Origin: Clostridia bacterium
GTDB lineage: Bacteria; Bacillota; Clostridia; Lachnospirales; Bianqueaceae
Direction: 5' to 3'
Assembly: GCA_900764045.1 (NCBI GenBank)
Contig: CAAFMN010000026.1
Location: 6,680-70,679 of the forward strand
DNA: 64,000 nt
Numbering within the stretch: the stretch's first letter is position 1; each line of letters starts with the position of its first letter. The notes under the pieces were generated by a model. It was not told the origin of the DNA. It saw only the letters and a program-made list of their open reading frames with translations, and ran no database searches. Positions 1 to 9,249 of the stretch are shown one piece after another. A program made the translations under genes and the position numbers.

Positions 1-1
1 A

Positions 2-1435
2 GTTGTTAGTACGCATTATTACATTTTACCAGATGAGGCGGAAGTGAAAGGAATGTATTCTAATGTATTGGAGCTTGAAGGAATAACGAATGCCCAACAT
101 TGTGAACGGGGAAAAGCTGTGCAGGAAATTCGTCTATTATTACGTGAGTATGGTGTATCGCATATTTTTGCTTATAATATGGCTTTTGAAAAAAGGCATC
201 TGCAGGAATTATCCGACTTTGAGTGGTGTGATATCATGTATTTAGCGGTATACAAGCAATTTAATCCAAGTATTCCTGAAGATGCCGAGACATATCGTTC
301 GGGGCGTTTGAAACGGGGAGCAGGTGTTGAGCCAATATTGCAACGGCTGCGGAATGATATGAATTATCATGAGACACATAACGCGCTGCAGGATGCGTTA
401 GATGAACTGGAGATTATGCAGAGGCTGGGATATTCAATAGAAAAATATACGAGTCAGTCCATACAACATACGGCAGCTAACAGTGAAGGTAAAGATACTA
501 CGCCTTTAGAGGCGCATAAAACAGATGCTTCCAGCACTCAAGAAGCGAATGAACCAAGAGAGAACACTTCAGCAGATACAAGCCCCAAAACCATGCAGGA
601 TATTGTTAGGACGTTGGACGCATTTCGGATAAAAGGGGATTCGAAAATGTGGAAGCCATTCATTGCGGAAGTTGCTCCTCTAAAAAATTATCAAGAAGCA
701 CACGCGGCTCTTGATAAAGGGAAAGAGTTATTAGCTGAGATTAAAGAATTAACGAGCAATGTTCCAACGCCAGATAAGGTTAGTGCGATTTTGAATCTGT
801 TGTGTGAGAGTATGATGATGCAGAAGTTGAAAGGAATACCCATTGAATCCCTCACATGGAATAAAAACAATATACGTGTTGCAATATTGAGAAATGCAGG
901 ATATATAAACATATGGCAGGTATATAAGGCAACATATCAAGATTTGCTTAACATTAGTGGGATAGGACCGAAAAACGCGGGGAATATTGTGGAAGAAACT
1001 CAAAAAATTGTTGAAAGTGTTAAGGCTACCTTTGATATAAAGCCGCGTTTTACACGTGTACCAATAAATGAGCAGTTGATTAATGAATATTGTAAATATA
1101 AATGGATGATGAAAATATATAATACTACATTAAACATCTTTGCTGCTGAGGAACATTTTCTAGAAGAATGTTGCGCTACCGCAGCTCCGGCAGAAAATAT
1201 ATTTCGATGGTTAATTGCGTGTGTATTTAATAAGAAGAAAATGGCGCTTCAAGCAGCGGCTGTTTTACAGGAACGGACAACACATATAACGAGAGAATTA
1301 GTAGATATGATAAAGGATCTGTATGCGCGTTGTTCCATGATTTCATTGGAAGATGCTTGGAAAGATTATATGGAAGCACCGGAAGAATATGAGAAATGGT
1401 TTTCGAAACGAGGGCAAAAGTATTATAATAACTAA
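2..1435 (+). CDS. DEDDh exonuclease-like protein with helix-hairpin-helix, 5'-truncated by window edge
   Basis: The frame is open to the first base, so the real start lies outside the window; an in-frame GTG at 44 is probably internal. The visible N-terminal part is the second half of an RNase T/DNA polymerase III epsilon-type exonuclease domain. It has an F-AYN-A-F segment and an H-x4-D motif (HNALQD) matching the last DEDDh block; the first D-x-E block is missing. A low-complexity linker follows (about residues 145-190), then a helix-hairpin-helix with a GIGPK turn at about residues 305-330, which suggests DNA binding. The C-terminus is unrecognised. The gene is more AT-rich than its neighbours, consistent with transfer. 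Domain call is good; biological role unknown. Confidence 0.7.
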   Translation, partial: VVSTHYYILPDEAEVKGMYSNVLELEGITNAQHCERGKAVQEIRLLLREYGVSHIFAYNMAFEKRHLQELSDFEWCDIMYLAVYKQFNPSIPEDAETYRSGRLKRGAGVEPILQRLRNDMNYHETHNALQDALDELEIMQRLGYSIEKYTSQSIQHTAANSEGKDTTPLEAHKTDASSTQEANEPRENTSADTSPKTMQDIVRTLDAFRIKGDSKMWKPFIAEVAPLKNYQEAHAALDKGKELLAEIKELTSNVPTPDKVSAILNLLCESMMMQKLKGIPIESLTWNKNNIRVAILRNAGYINIWQVYKATYQDLLNISGIGPKNAGNIVEETQKIVESVKATFDIKPRFTRVPINEQLINEYCKYKWMMKIYNTTLNIFAAEEHFLEECCATAAPAENIFRWLIACVFNKKKMALQAAAVLQERTTHITRELVDMIKDLYARCSMISLEDAWKDYMEAPEEYEKWFSKRGQKYYNN

Positions 1436-1465
1436 CCGGCAGAAAATTACTTTTCTGCCGGCTTT
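1436..1465. terminator. Bidirectional hairpin terminator between convergent genes
   Basis: An 11-bp perfect stem (CCGGCAGAAAA / TTTTCTGCCGG) with a TTAC loop and flanking A and T runs. It sits right after the exonuclease stop and overlaps the TetR stop codon, so it can end transcription from both sides. Confidence 0.85.
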
Positions 1466-2064
1466 TCTTTGTGCTGCTGCAAAATGCCTCGAATCGTCTC
1501 ATATAACAGAGGTTTTAATTCCGCAAGCGGAACGGGTTCTTGAAAGAGGATCGCGTTATAGCTGCTGCCGCTGACCAGTTCCAGAATCAGATACATCATC
1601 ATATCCGGGTCCCGGTAGGAGTCTCTGGCGTCGCTGAGCAGTTTCTCATAGATGGAGTAGATGGACGGATGTTCGGAATCCGGAGGCGTGTACAGGAAAT
1701 TCTTAAAGAATCCCCAGCTCAGGTTCTTGGAGATCAGGCGCGCCAGATTGTGATTGTCGTTCAATTGGTTCAGGATATGGTCGGTGAGAAGCAGCAGGCG
1801 GTCTTCAAATTCCGTAACCTCAGGATGCGTCAGCATGAACTGATAGGCATTCTGAAAGACCTGATTGGCCTTGTAGGTGATGAGATGGTTGCGGATATCA
1901 TACTTGTCCTTAAAATAAAGATAAAAGGTTCCCTTAGCAACACTTGCCTCATCGACGATGTTCGAGATGGAAGTTTTGGCAAAGCCGTTCTTGATAAAGA
2001 GCGAGAAGGCAGACTCCAACAGGGAATTGCGCTTTTGAAGTTTATTATCGTCCACTTTGCTCAT
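1447..2064 (-). CDS. TetR/AcrR family transcriptional repressor
   Basis: 205 aa, the usual TetR size. Residues about 10-56 form the N-terminal helix-turn-helix (an SISNIVDEASVAKGTFYLYF-type segment); the rest is a helical ligand and dimer domain. The start is supported by GGGAGG upstream of the ATG. It is divergent from an MMPL exporter, and the shared intergenic region carries three copies of a 13-bp palindrome that fit a TetR operator. The inferred role is autorepression and repression of the exporter, relieved by an unknown ligand. Its promoter reads TTGACA (2125-2120), 18 bp, TATAAT (2101-2096) on the minus strand. Confidence 0.9.
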   Translation of the reverse strand: MSKVDDNKLQKRNSLLESAFSLFIKNGFAKTSISNIVDEASVAKGTFYLYFKDKYDIRNHLITYKANQVFQNAYQFMLTHPEVTEFEDRLLLLTDHILNQLNDNHNLARLISKNLSWGFFKNFLYTPPDSEHPSIYSIYEKLLSDARDSYRDPDMMMYLILELVSGSSYNAILFQEPVPLAELKPLLYETIRGILQQHKEKPAEK

Positions 2065-2095
2065 GCTGTTACCTCCCCAGATCAGTGATACTTCT

Positions 2096-2125
2096 ATTAT
2101 AGGAGCAAGAGGGGAAAAATGTCAA
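2096..2125 (-). promoter_or_regulatory. Promoter of the tetR gene
   Basis: Minus-strand TTGACA and TATAAT with an 18-bp spacer, about 35 bp upstream of the TetR start. Confidence 0.75.
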
Positions 2126-2149
2126 ATAAAAAATTAAACAAAAAATAAA

Positions 2150-2230
2150 TGACTAATGGTCAATCTTTGTGAAAAGAAGATATTGACTACTGGTCATTTT
2201 TGATGTATAACATTAAATGACCGTTGGTCA
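2150..2230. promoter_or_regulatory. Three TetR operators at 34-bp spacing over the exporter promoter
   Basis: Palindromes TGACTAATGGTCA (2150-2162), TGACTACTGGTCA (2184-2196) and TGACCGTTGGTCA (2218-2230) share the TGAC-n5-GTCA frame and start exactly 34 bp apart. The exporter promoter is TTGACT (2183-2188), 17 bp, TATAAC (2206-2211). The second palindrome overlaps the -35 and the third covers about +1 to +13. Binding by the adjacent TetR protein is inferred. Confidence 0.85.
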
Positions 2231-2261
2231 TAAATGTTTGATAGGAAGGGGAGGATGGATT

Positions 2262-4337
2262 TTGGAAAAGCTGGGGCGTAAGATTGTACAGCTTCACATT
2301 CCGATATTTGTAGTGAGCCTGCTGTTGTTGATACCGGCAACATTGGGGTATATCAGTACAAGAGTCAATTATGATATTCTGTACTACCTGCCGGAAGAGA
2401 TAGAGACCATGCAGGGACAGGATATTCTGGTAGATGAATTTGGAACGGGTGCGTATTCCATGTTTATATGTGAGGGCATGGAGAACAAGGATGTGGCTCG
2501 ATTAAAGGAAAAGATAGAGCAGATCGATCATGTTGAGCAGGTCGTCTGGTATGATACGGTCGCGGATATCAGTATCCCGATGGAGATGCTGCCGGAGAAG
2601 ATCCGCAGTGCCTTCAATTCCGGGGATTCCACGATGATGTTCATCATCTTTGATACGACGACGTCAGCGGATGAGACGATGGAAGCCATCCAGGAGATCC
2701 GTAAGGTAGCCGGAGAGCAGTGCTTCCTGAGCGGTATGTCGGCGGTTGTAACGGATACCAAGGAACTGGCGGAATCTGAGGTTATGATCTATGTGATCAT
2801 CGCGGTTGTACTGTCGGCCATTGTCCTGGCAGTCACGATGGAATCCTGGTTGATTCCGGTACTCTTCCTGTCCAGCATCGGCATGGCTGTGCTGTACAAT
2901 ATGGGTACGAACATGATCCAGGGAGAGATCTCTTATATCACGAAAGCCTTGAGCGCGGTATTGCAGCTGGGCGTAACCATGGATTATTTCATTTTCCTGT
3001 GGCATAGTTATCAGGAACAGCTGAGGGTCCTGCCGGAGGATCATCCGGAGGCCATGGCGAAGGCCATCGCGGCAACGATCAAATCCGTAGTCGGCAGTTC
3101 GGTAACAACCGTAGCCGGATTTATAGCGCTGTGCTTCATGAGTTTCACCTTGGGACTGGATCTGGGCATTGTCATGATCAAGGGTGTTGTCTTCGGCGTA
3201 ATCAGCTGTGTAACGATTTTGCCTTCCATGATCATGATTTTTGACAAGGCATTGGAGAAAACCAAGCACAAGCCGCTGGTCGGAGACTTCCCTAAGTTGT
3301 CGGCCTTTGTGACCAAGCATCATGTTGCGTTTGCCGTGCTGTTTATCGTATTGTTTATTCCGTTTGCGTATTTCCAGGCCAATACCGATGTGTATTATAA
3401 CCTTGACAGTTCCCTGCCGGAGAATCTTCCAAGCATTCAGGCCAACACCAAACTGAATGAGGAGTACGATATGGGAGCGACGCATATGATCCTGATCGAT
3501 AAGAATCTGGAGGAAAAACAGAAATACGCGATGATGGATGAGATCGAGCAGTTGGATGGTGTTAAGCAGATATTGGGATTGGAAACAGTGGTCGGACCGG
3601 CCATTCCGCAGTCCATGATTCCGGAGAAGCTTTTGAATGTGCTGGAGAGCGATAAGCACGAGCTGATGCTGATCCTGAATGAGTATGCGGTTGCTACAGA
3701 CGAGGTCAACACACAGATTGACGCGCTGCAGAGCATTGTGAAAAAATACGATCCGACAGGAATGGTGGTCGGCGAAGCGCCGTGTACCAAGGATCTGATC
3801 GAAATCACCAATCAGGACTTTAACGTGGTCAACGCGGTTTCCATCGTGTTGGTATTTGCGATTATCCTGTTCGTGTTCAAATCCATCTCTTTGCCTGTGA
3901 TTCTGGTTCTGGTAATTGAAGGCGCCATATTCATCAATATGGGTATTCCGTATCTGACCGGTACAGAGCTTCCGTTTATCGCCTCCATCGTCATCGGAAC
4001 GATTCAGCTGGGAGCAACCGTGGATTACGCGATTCTGATGACCAGCCGCTATGAGACGGAGCGCGGAAGCGGCAAGAGTAAAGCCGAAGCGATTCGAATC
4101 GCGCATAGTACCAGTATCCGGCCGATCATGGTCAGCGCGTTCAGTTTCTTCGCAGCGACATTTGGCGTTGGATTATATTCCAAGATTGATATGATCAGTT
4201 CTCTGTGCCTGCTGATGGCGCGAGGCGCATTGATCAGTATGTGTGCGGTTCTGTTGTTCCTGCCGGCGATGTTCTGGATATTCGACGGCGTGATCTGCAA
4301 GACCAGCAAAAATTTTAAGGGGGCAAAATCGAAATGA
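2262..4337 (+). CDS. MMPL/RND-family membrane transporter
   Basis: About 691 aa with the duplicated MMPL layout: one N-terminal membrane helix, an extracellular loop domain, a five-helix bundle (about residues 160-325), then the same pattern repeated (about 335-675). It probably exports a lipid-like or amphipathic compound using the proton gradient. An ATG at 2217 would precede the predicted transcription start and lies at an operator. The TTG at 2262 has GGGGAGG seven bases upstream and gives a normal MEKLGRKIV N-terminus, so it is preferred. It overlaps the next gene by 4 bp (ATGA), indicating coupling. Substrate unknown. Confidence 0.88.
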   Translation: MEKLGRKIVQLHIPIFVVSLLLLIPATLGYISTRVNYDILYYLPEEIETMQGQDILVDEFGTGAYSMFICEGMENKDVARLKEKIEQIDHVEQVVWYDTVADISIPMEMLPEKIRSAFNSGDSTMMFIIFDTTTSADETMEAIQEIRKVAGEQCFLSGMSAVVTDTKELAESEVMIYVIIAVVLSAIVLAVTMESWLIPVLFLSSIGMAVLYNMGTNMIQGEISYITKALSAVLQLGVTMDYFIFLWHSYQEQLRVLPEDHPEAMAKAIAATIKSVVGSSVTTVAGFIALCFMSFTLGLDLGIVMIKGVVFGVISCVTILPSMIMIFDKALEKTKHKPLVGDFPKLSAFVTKHHVAFAVLFIVLFIPFAYFQANTDVYYNLDSSLPENLPSIQANTKLNEEYDMGATHMILIDKNLEEKQKYAMMDEIEQLDGVKQILGLETVVGPAIPQSMIPEKLLNVLESDKHELMLILNEYAVATDEVNTQIDALQSIVKKYDPTGMVVGEAPCTKDLIEITNQDFNVVNAVSIVLVFAIILFVFKSISLPVILVLVIEGAIFINMGIPYLTGTELPFIASIVIGTIQLGATVDYAILMTSRYETERGSGKSKAEAIRIAHSTSIRPIMVSAFSFFAATFGVGLYSKIDMISSLCLLMARGALISMCAVLLFLPAMFWIFDGVICKTSKNFKGAKSK

Positions 4338-7009
4338 AAAAAAGATGGATGTCTGTAATTGCGGTGGGAATGAGTGTCGTACTCAGTACCTCTTCTGTAT
4401 GGGCAGCAACGGCGGACCCGAAGGAAGAGGAGCAGGGAAAGACGCAGACTGTATATGTGACAGCGGATTCCGATGGTAACGAGGAGCAGATAATCGTCAG
4501 CAATTGGCTGAAGAATACCAATGGCGCGCAGACGCTGACCGATAAAAGTCAGTTGAGCGGGATCACCAATGTCAAGGGAGATGAAACCTTTACACAGAGT
4601 GGGGATACCATCACCTGGCAGGCAGGCGGCAAGGACATATATTATCAGGGAACGAGCAGCAAGAGCCTGCCGGTAGCGGTCAAGGTCAGCTATTTCCTTG
4701 ACGGAAAAGAGATCTCGGCAGAGGATCTGGCGGGCAAGAGCGGAGAGGTTACGATCCGGATTCAATATATCAACCGTACACAGGGAGAGGGTTTTGTTCC
4801 GTTCCTGATGGTGACGGGAATGATCCTTCCGACCGATACTTTCAGCAACGTACAGGTAACAGGCGGCAAAGTAATCTCTGACGGACAGAATAATATTGTA
4901 GTCGGCATGGGATTCCCGGGACTGAGCGAGGCTCTGGGACTGCAGGATATCGATGAGCTGCAGGAGTATGAGATTCCGGAATCGGTGGAGATCACGGCGA
5001 AGGCAGAGAATTTTTCGCTGGCATTGACGGCAACCGTAGCGACAACAGGAACACTTAGCGACCTGGGAATCGGCGATACGGACGGAGATCTGTCTGACTT
5101 GACGGAGGACCTGGATAAGCTGATGGACGCGACCAATGAATTGCTGGACGGCAGCAATCAGCTATGGGAAGGAATGGAACAGTTATCCGAATCATCAGTT
5201 ACCCTGGCGGACGGACTGAACAGTGCGGATCAGGGCGCGGGAGCGCTGAAGGACGGGCTGGATACGATGAATGCCCAAAAGGGGGAGCTGATCCGCGGAT
5301 TGACACAGGTAGCGGATGGCCTCAAGAGCCTGAAGAGCGGCAGCGCTGATCTGAAGGATGGCATCCAGGCCTATACGGACGGTGCGGCGCAGCTGCAGAC
5401 GGGAATTACGCAGGCGGATGACGGAGCAGGACAGCTGAGCGATGGACTGGCGGCATTGAACGCTCAAAAGGGAGAGCTGATCAGTGGAATGCAGACGCTG
5501 GATGAGGGAGCAGAACAGCTGGAGGATGGCAGTGCGACGCTTCAGAAGAGTCTGGAAGCCTATACAGCCAATGTATCCGCTCTGAGTGCTGGACTGCAGG
5601 AATTAAGCGATAGCCTGGATGAGAACCTGGGAGATCTTGCGAAGCTTCCGGACAAGGCAGGAGAGTTGGCGGAGGCTGGCACAAAGCTGGCAGAAGGTGC
5701 GGAGCAGGTTGGAGCCGGCGCGGAAGAGATTTTGCAGGCGGCCGGATCCGTCAAGGAGATGCTGGCAGAGACCGCGTCCAAGCTGCAGAATGGAGTCGGC
5801 ATGATCCAGAAGCTTGCGAAGCAGGCACAGTCCGTGTTGGATCAGGTTGCGGCAATCGATGCGGATGAGCTTGCGCAGAAGCTTGAAAACGCAGCGGATG
5901 CGGCAGCGATGGAGCAGGCAGACAGTCAGGCCAACGAACAGGCCAACAAGCAGGCAAATGAGCAGCTGCAGGCGAATGTAGCCGCAGCGATGGCAGCAGC
6001 CGGTCTTACAGAAGAGGAACAGTCCGCTGTATTGGATCATCTGGATGGGATTACGGTTGAGGTGCAGACGCAGATCCATGTAGGTGTGGATGAGATGCTG
6101 AAAGAGGAGCTGGCGGGTCTCAGCACGGCTTCGACGCAGCTTACAGCGATCTCAGAACAGCTGGATCAGGTGCTTGCGCAGATGCAGCAGCAGATGAGTA
6201 CGGTCGATTTTAAGACAGAAGATCTGCAGAAGCTGTTGGACGGCGCTGCCGATGAAAAAGAAGGCGCGCAGCTGTTGGGAGAGGGCGTAGGAGAACTGGT
6301 TACGACCCTGAAGGATATGGATACACTGCCGGATAAGCTCGAGGAACTGACAGATGGAGTCCAGAAATTGGTCAATGGCGGTAAGGCGCTGTGTGCTTAC
6401 AATACGGATCTGAACAATGGAGCAGCCAAGCTTTCTGCCGGTGCTGTACAGCTGTATTCTGGTATGCAGATTGCGCAGCAGGGCGTTGGAAAGATCAGCA
6501 GCGCTCTGGATCAGCTGGGAGCCGGAGCCGCTTCTCTGAAGAAGGGAACCGCGCAGCTGACAGAAGGAGCAGCCGCACTGACCGGCAACAGCGCAGCGCT
6601 GGTTGATGGCGCTACGGCGCTTTCGGACGGAGCTGCACAGTTAACAGCAGGAGCGGCACAGCTGGTAGATGGAGCTGATGCTTTAAGCAGCGGCATCGCA
6701 CAGCTGGCAAGCGGAGCCGGTGAACTGAAGAGCGGAACCGCGCAGTTAGCGGCTGGCGGTACGCAGCTTGTAGATGGAGCCGCACAGCTGGCTGACGGAT
6801 CCAAGACATTAGCAGATGGAATGAAGGAATTCAAAGAAGAGGGCATTCAGAAGCTGACGGATCTTCTCGGAGACAAGCTCGGCGATGTACTGGATCGACT
6901 GCAGAGTGTTATCGATGCGGACGCATCCTATCATGCCTTTGACGGAGATAGTGCGGATAACACAGGAAACGTTAAGTTCATCATTGAGACAGCTGGAATC
7001 GGAGAATAA
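4334..7009 (+). CDS. Secreted x-x-x-Leu-x-x-Gly heptad-repeat protein (YhgE-like), MMPL partner
   Basis: 891 aa with an N-terminal signal peptide (cleavage near AWAAT, about residue 25). A beta-rich region of about 200 residues is followed by long runs of L-x-x-G heptads (GxxxLxxG, for example AAQLADG, SAQLTAG) at about residues 270-430 and 690-850, with a charged and glutamine-rich helical segment between. Such proteins accompany MMPL/YhgE exporters and probably form an extended helical assembly outside the membrane. No C-terminal anchor is visible. Translation is coupled to the MMPL gene, so a shared complex or export function is inferred. Confidence 0.8.
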   Translation: MKKRWMSVIAVGMSVVLSTSSVWAATADPKEEEQGKTQTVYVTADSDGNEEQIIVSNWLKNTNGAQTLTDKSQLSGITNVKGDETFTQSGDTITWQAGGKDIYYQGTSSKSLPVAVKVSYFLDGKEISAEDLAGKSGEVTIRIQYINRTQGEGFVPFLMVTGMILPTDTFSNVQVTGGKVISDGQNNIVVGMGFPGLSEALGLQDIDELQEYEIPESVEITAKAENFSLALTATVATTGTLSDLGIGDTDGDLSDLTEDLDKLMDATNELLDGSNQLWEGMEQLSESSVTLADGLNSADQGAGALKDGLDTMNAQKGELIRGLTQVADGLKSLKSGSADLKDGIQAYTDGAAQLQTGITQADDGAGQLSDGLAALNAQKGELISGMQTLDEGAEQLEDGSATLQKSLEAYTANVSALSAGLQELSDSLDENLGDLAKLPDKAGELAEAGTKLAEGAEQVGAGAEEILQAAGSVKEMLAETASKLQNGVGMIQKLAKQAQSVLDQVAAIDADELAQKLENAADAAAMEQADSQANEQANKQANEQLQANVAAAMAAAGLTEEEQSAVLDHLDGITVEVQTQIHVGVDEMLKEELAGLSTASTQLTAISEQLDQVLAQMQQQMSTVDFKTEDLQKLLDGAADEKEGAQLLGEGVGELVTTLKDMDTLPDKLEELTDGVQKLVNGGKALCAYNTDLNNGAAKLSAGAVQLYSGMQIAQQGVGKISSALDQLGAGAASLKKGTAQLTEGAAALTGNSAALVDGATALSDGAAQLTAGAAQLVDGADALSSGIAQLASGAGELKSGTAQLAAGGTQLVDGAAQLADGSKTLADGMKEFKEEGIQKLTDLLGDKLGDVLDRLQSVIDADASYHAFDGDSADNTGNVKFIIETAGIGE

Positions 7010-7013
7010 AAAA

Positions 7014-7058
7014 TTACCGGCGCCTCCTCAGAGAATGGGGAGAGCGCCGGTAACTTTT
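7014..7058. terminator. Hairpin terminator between convergent genes
   Basis: TTACCGGCGC (7014-7023) pairs with GCGCCGGTAA (7044-7053), followed by CTTTT. It lies between the heptad-repeat gene and the convergent dehydratase gene. Confidence 0.8.
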
Positions 7059-7063
7059 AGAGT

Positions 7064-8812
7064 TTAGTTTTCCGGGAAGGCCATATAGGCTCCCTGCATG
7101 GGGGAGACGGCATGCTCGCTGAAAAGGCGCAGCACGCCGTTTTTATATTTACGGGGCCTGGGAATCCAGCGGCTGCGGCGGTCTGCCAGAATCTGCTCGA
7201 TCTCTTCCGGAGTTTTGCGCTCGCCGCGAACACCTACGATGGCCAGAATCCGCCGGGGAATATCGATCTGGATCAGGTCGCCTTCCTCGACCAGAGCAAT
7301 GGGGCCGCCGGATTGCGCTTCCGGACTGCAATGACCGATGACAGGACCGGTGGAAGCACCGGAAAAACGGCCGTCTGTGATCAAAGCTATGGAACGGCCC
7401 AGATCACGGTCCGAACTGATGGCTTCGCTCGTATAGAACATCTCGGGCATGCCGCTGCCCTGCGGCCCTTCATAGCGGATCAGTACGGCGTCGCCCTTTT
7501 GTACACGGTGGTGCAGTACGGCATCCAGGCACTCTTCTTCACTGTCAAAGGGGCGGGCGGTCAATACGGCCTGAAACATCTCCTTAGGGCAGGCGGTATG
7601 TTTGATAACGGCACCTTCCGGAGCCAGATTCCCGCGCAGTACGGCGATGCTGCCATCCGTTCCCAGAGCTTTGTCATAGGGACGGATAATATCCTGACGG
7701 GTTAGATGCAAACCATATTTTTGATTGGCCTGATCCAGTAAGTGTTGGCAATGTTCATAGAATCCATTGGTCCTAAGCTCATCCAGATTTTCACGGAGGG
7801 TTTTTCCTGTAACGGTCATAGCGTCCAGATGCAGTACACTCTGAAGCTCCTCCATGATCGCCGGAACGCCTCCGGCATAATAGAAGAATTCCGCGGGCCA
7901 GCGTCCGGCAGGACGGAGATCCAATAGATAATGCGCACCGCGGTGCAGCCGGTCAAAGGTATCGCCGTCAATGGTAAGTCCGTATTCATGGGCGATCGCG
8001 GGAAGGTGCAGAAGACAATTGGTGCTGCCGGATATGGCGGCATGCACCAGAATGGCGTTTTCAAAGCTTTCCATCGTGACAATGTCCGAGGGGCGCAGGC
8101 CTTTCAGAGCGAGTTCTACAGATAGCTTACCCGCACGGTAGGCATAATCGGTCAGATCGGGACTGGTGGCGGGTAAGAGGGCGCTGCCGGGAAGTGAGAG
8201 CCCCAGGGCTTCCGCCATAATCTGCATGGTAGAGGCGGTTCCGATAAAGCTGCATGCGCCGCAGCTGGGGCAGGCGTTGTGTTTGGCCCATTCCAGTTCG
8301 GACAGGCCGATCTCTCCGCGTTCATACCGCGCGCTGTACATTCCCAGCTGTTCCAGTGTCAGCAGGTTGGGGCCGGCGCTCATGGTGCCTCCGGTGACCA
8401 TTACACTGGGAATATTGACGCGGGCCATGCCCATCAGACTGCCCGGCATCCCTTTATCACAGCTGGCCAGAAAGACGGCGGCGTCAAAAGGCGTGGCACA
8501 GGCCTGGATTTCGATCATGTTCGTGATCATTTCCCGGCTGGCAAGGCTATAATTGATGCCATCGGTTCCCTGGCTTTCGCCGTCGCACATATCTGTACAA
8601 AAATATCTCGCGCCATGCCCTCCGGCATCGGCGATGCCTTTTCTGGCGGCCTCGACCAGACGGTCCAGATGGCCGCTTCCGGGATGGCTATCCCCAAAAG
8701 TACTCTCAATAAAAATCTGCGGTTTGGCCAGATCTTCGACGCTCCAGCCGGTACCCAGCCGCAGCGGATCCATCTCCGGGGAGAGGGTGCGCATCTTCTG
8801 ACTGATTAACAT
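7064..8812 (-). CDS. IlvD/Edd family dehydratase (dihydroxy-acid or sugar-acid dehydratase)
   Basis: About 582 aa. Visible family blocks are CDGESQG, a CDKGMPG cysteine motif and CPSCGACSFIGTA, the cysteines expected to hold an Fe-S cluster. The family dehydrates 2,3-dihydroxy acids to 2-keto acids, in branched-chain amino acid synthesis (IlvD) or sugar-acid breakdown. No other ilv gene is nearby and several blocks differ from textbook IlvD, so the substrate is left open. The ATG at 8812 has GGGAGG at good spacing; an upstream in-frame start at 8854 overlaps the promoter. Divergent from the tryptophan transporter. Confidence 0.82.
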   Translation of the reverse strand: MLISQKMRTLSPEMDPLRLGTGWSVEDLAKPQIFIESTFGDSHPGSGHLDRLVEAARKGIADAGGHGARYFCTDMCDGESQGTDGINYSLASREMITNMIEIQACATPFDAAVFLASCDKGMPGSLMGMARVNIPSVMVTGGTMSAGPNLLTLEQLGMYSARYERGEIGLSELEWAKHNACPSCGACSFIGTASTMQIMAEALGLSLPGSALLPATSPDLTDYAYRAGKLSVELALKGLRPSDIVTMESFENAILVHAAISGSTNCLLHLPAIAHEYGLTIDGDTFDRLHRGAHYLLDLRPAGRWPAEFFYYAGGVPAIMEELQSVLHLDAMTVTGKTLRENLDELRTNGFYEHCQHLLDQANQKYGLHLTRQDIIRPYDKALGTDGSIAVLRGNLAPEGAVIKHTACPKEMFQAVLTARPFDSEEECLDAVLHHRVQKGDAVLIRYEGPQGSGMPEMFYTSEAISSDRDLGRSIALITDGRFSGASTGPVIGHCSPEAQSGGPIALVEEGDLIQIDIPRRILAIVGVRGERKTPEEIEQILADRRSRWIPRPRKYKNGVLRLFSEHAVSPMQGAYMAFPEN

Positions 8813-8842
8813 GGTAATCCTCCCTTTATGCAGTATAGAATC

Positions 8843-8871
8843 ATTATAATTCATACGGAATCGGAAGACAA
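8843..8871 (-). promoter_or_regulatory. Promoter of the IlvD/Edd gene
   Basis: Minus-strand TTGTCT (8871-8866), 17-bp spacer, TATAAT (8848-8843), about 30 bp upstream of the start codon. Confidence 0.75.
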
Positions 8872-8906
8872 GAGAATTCTTCAGATGTAAAAATTAAAAA
8901 AAGTTC

Positions 8907-8935
8907 TTGACAAACCAAAAAAATTATGTTTTAAT
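8907..8935 (+). promoter_or_regulatory. Promoter of the trpXYZ T-box leader
   Basis: TTGACA (8907-8912), 17-bp spacer, TTTAAT (8930-8935), immediately before the T-box stem I. Confidence 0.8.
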
Positions 8936-8942
8936 AGGATAA

Positions 8943-9212
8943 ACCGATGAGGCGGAGATAAAACTGTCGGTGCCGGATGGCACGCGCGCACGCTCAGAGA
9001 GCCGGGGAATGGTGGGAACCTGGTAGCAGCGGGACAGATAAATGGGCCGCCGAGGGCGCGCTGAAACGATAGGAGTAAGCTGCGACGGGTCTCTGCGTTA
9101 GAAGAGGAGGATGTGTTGGCATCCGGTGAGGTGAGCGTCTAGGGACGCTAAACAAGGTGGTACCGCAGGCTTTTGAGCTTGTCCTTGAATTATTTTGAGG
9201 GCAGGCTTTTTT
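8943..9212 (+). promoter_or_regulatory. T-box riboswitch specific for tryptophan
   Basis: Stem I base pairs are GGCGG (8951-8955) with CCGCC, and ACTGTC with GACAG. The internal loop on the 3' side reads ATAAATGGG, so the specifier codon is TGG (Trp) at 9043-9045. The conserved T-box AAGGTGGTACCGC lies at 9154-9166 and carries the bases that pair with an uncharged tRNA acceptor end. A 10-bp GC-rich hairpin with a T run (9177-9212) is the terminator. Uncharged tRNA-Trp should favour readthrough into trpXYZ. tRNA-Trp itself is at 48827-48899. Confidence 0.93.
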
Positions 9213-9249
9213 ATTGCAGGGAGCAGGCCCGGATAAGGAGGAGAATGCA

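Noticed and set aside
2217..2261. ATG at 2217 as the start of the MMPL gene
   Set aside because: It lies at or before the predicted transcription start, borders an operator and has no ribosome site.
2664..4106. Long open frame on the minus strand across the MMPL gene
   Set aside because: It is a codon-bias shadow: no ribosome site, an Arg/His/Gln-rich composition with no family, and fully inside a clear transporter gene.
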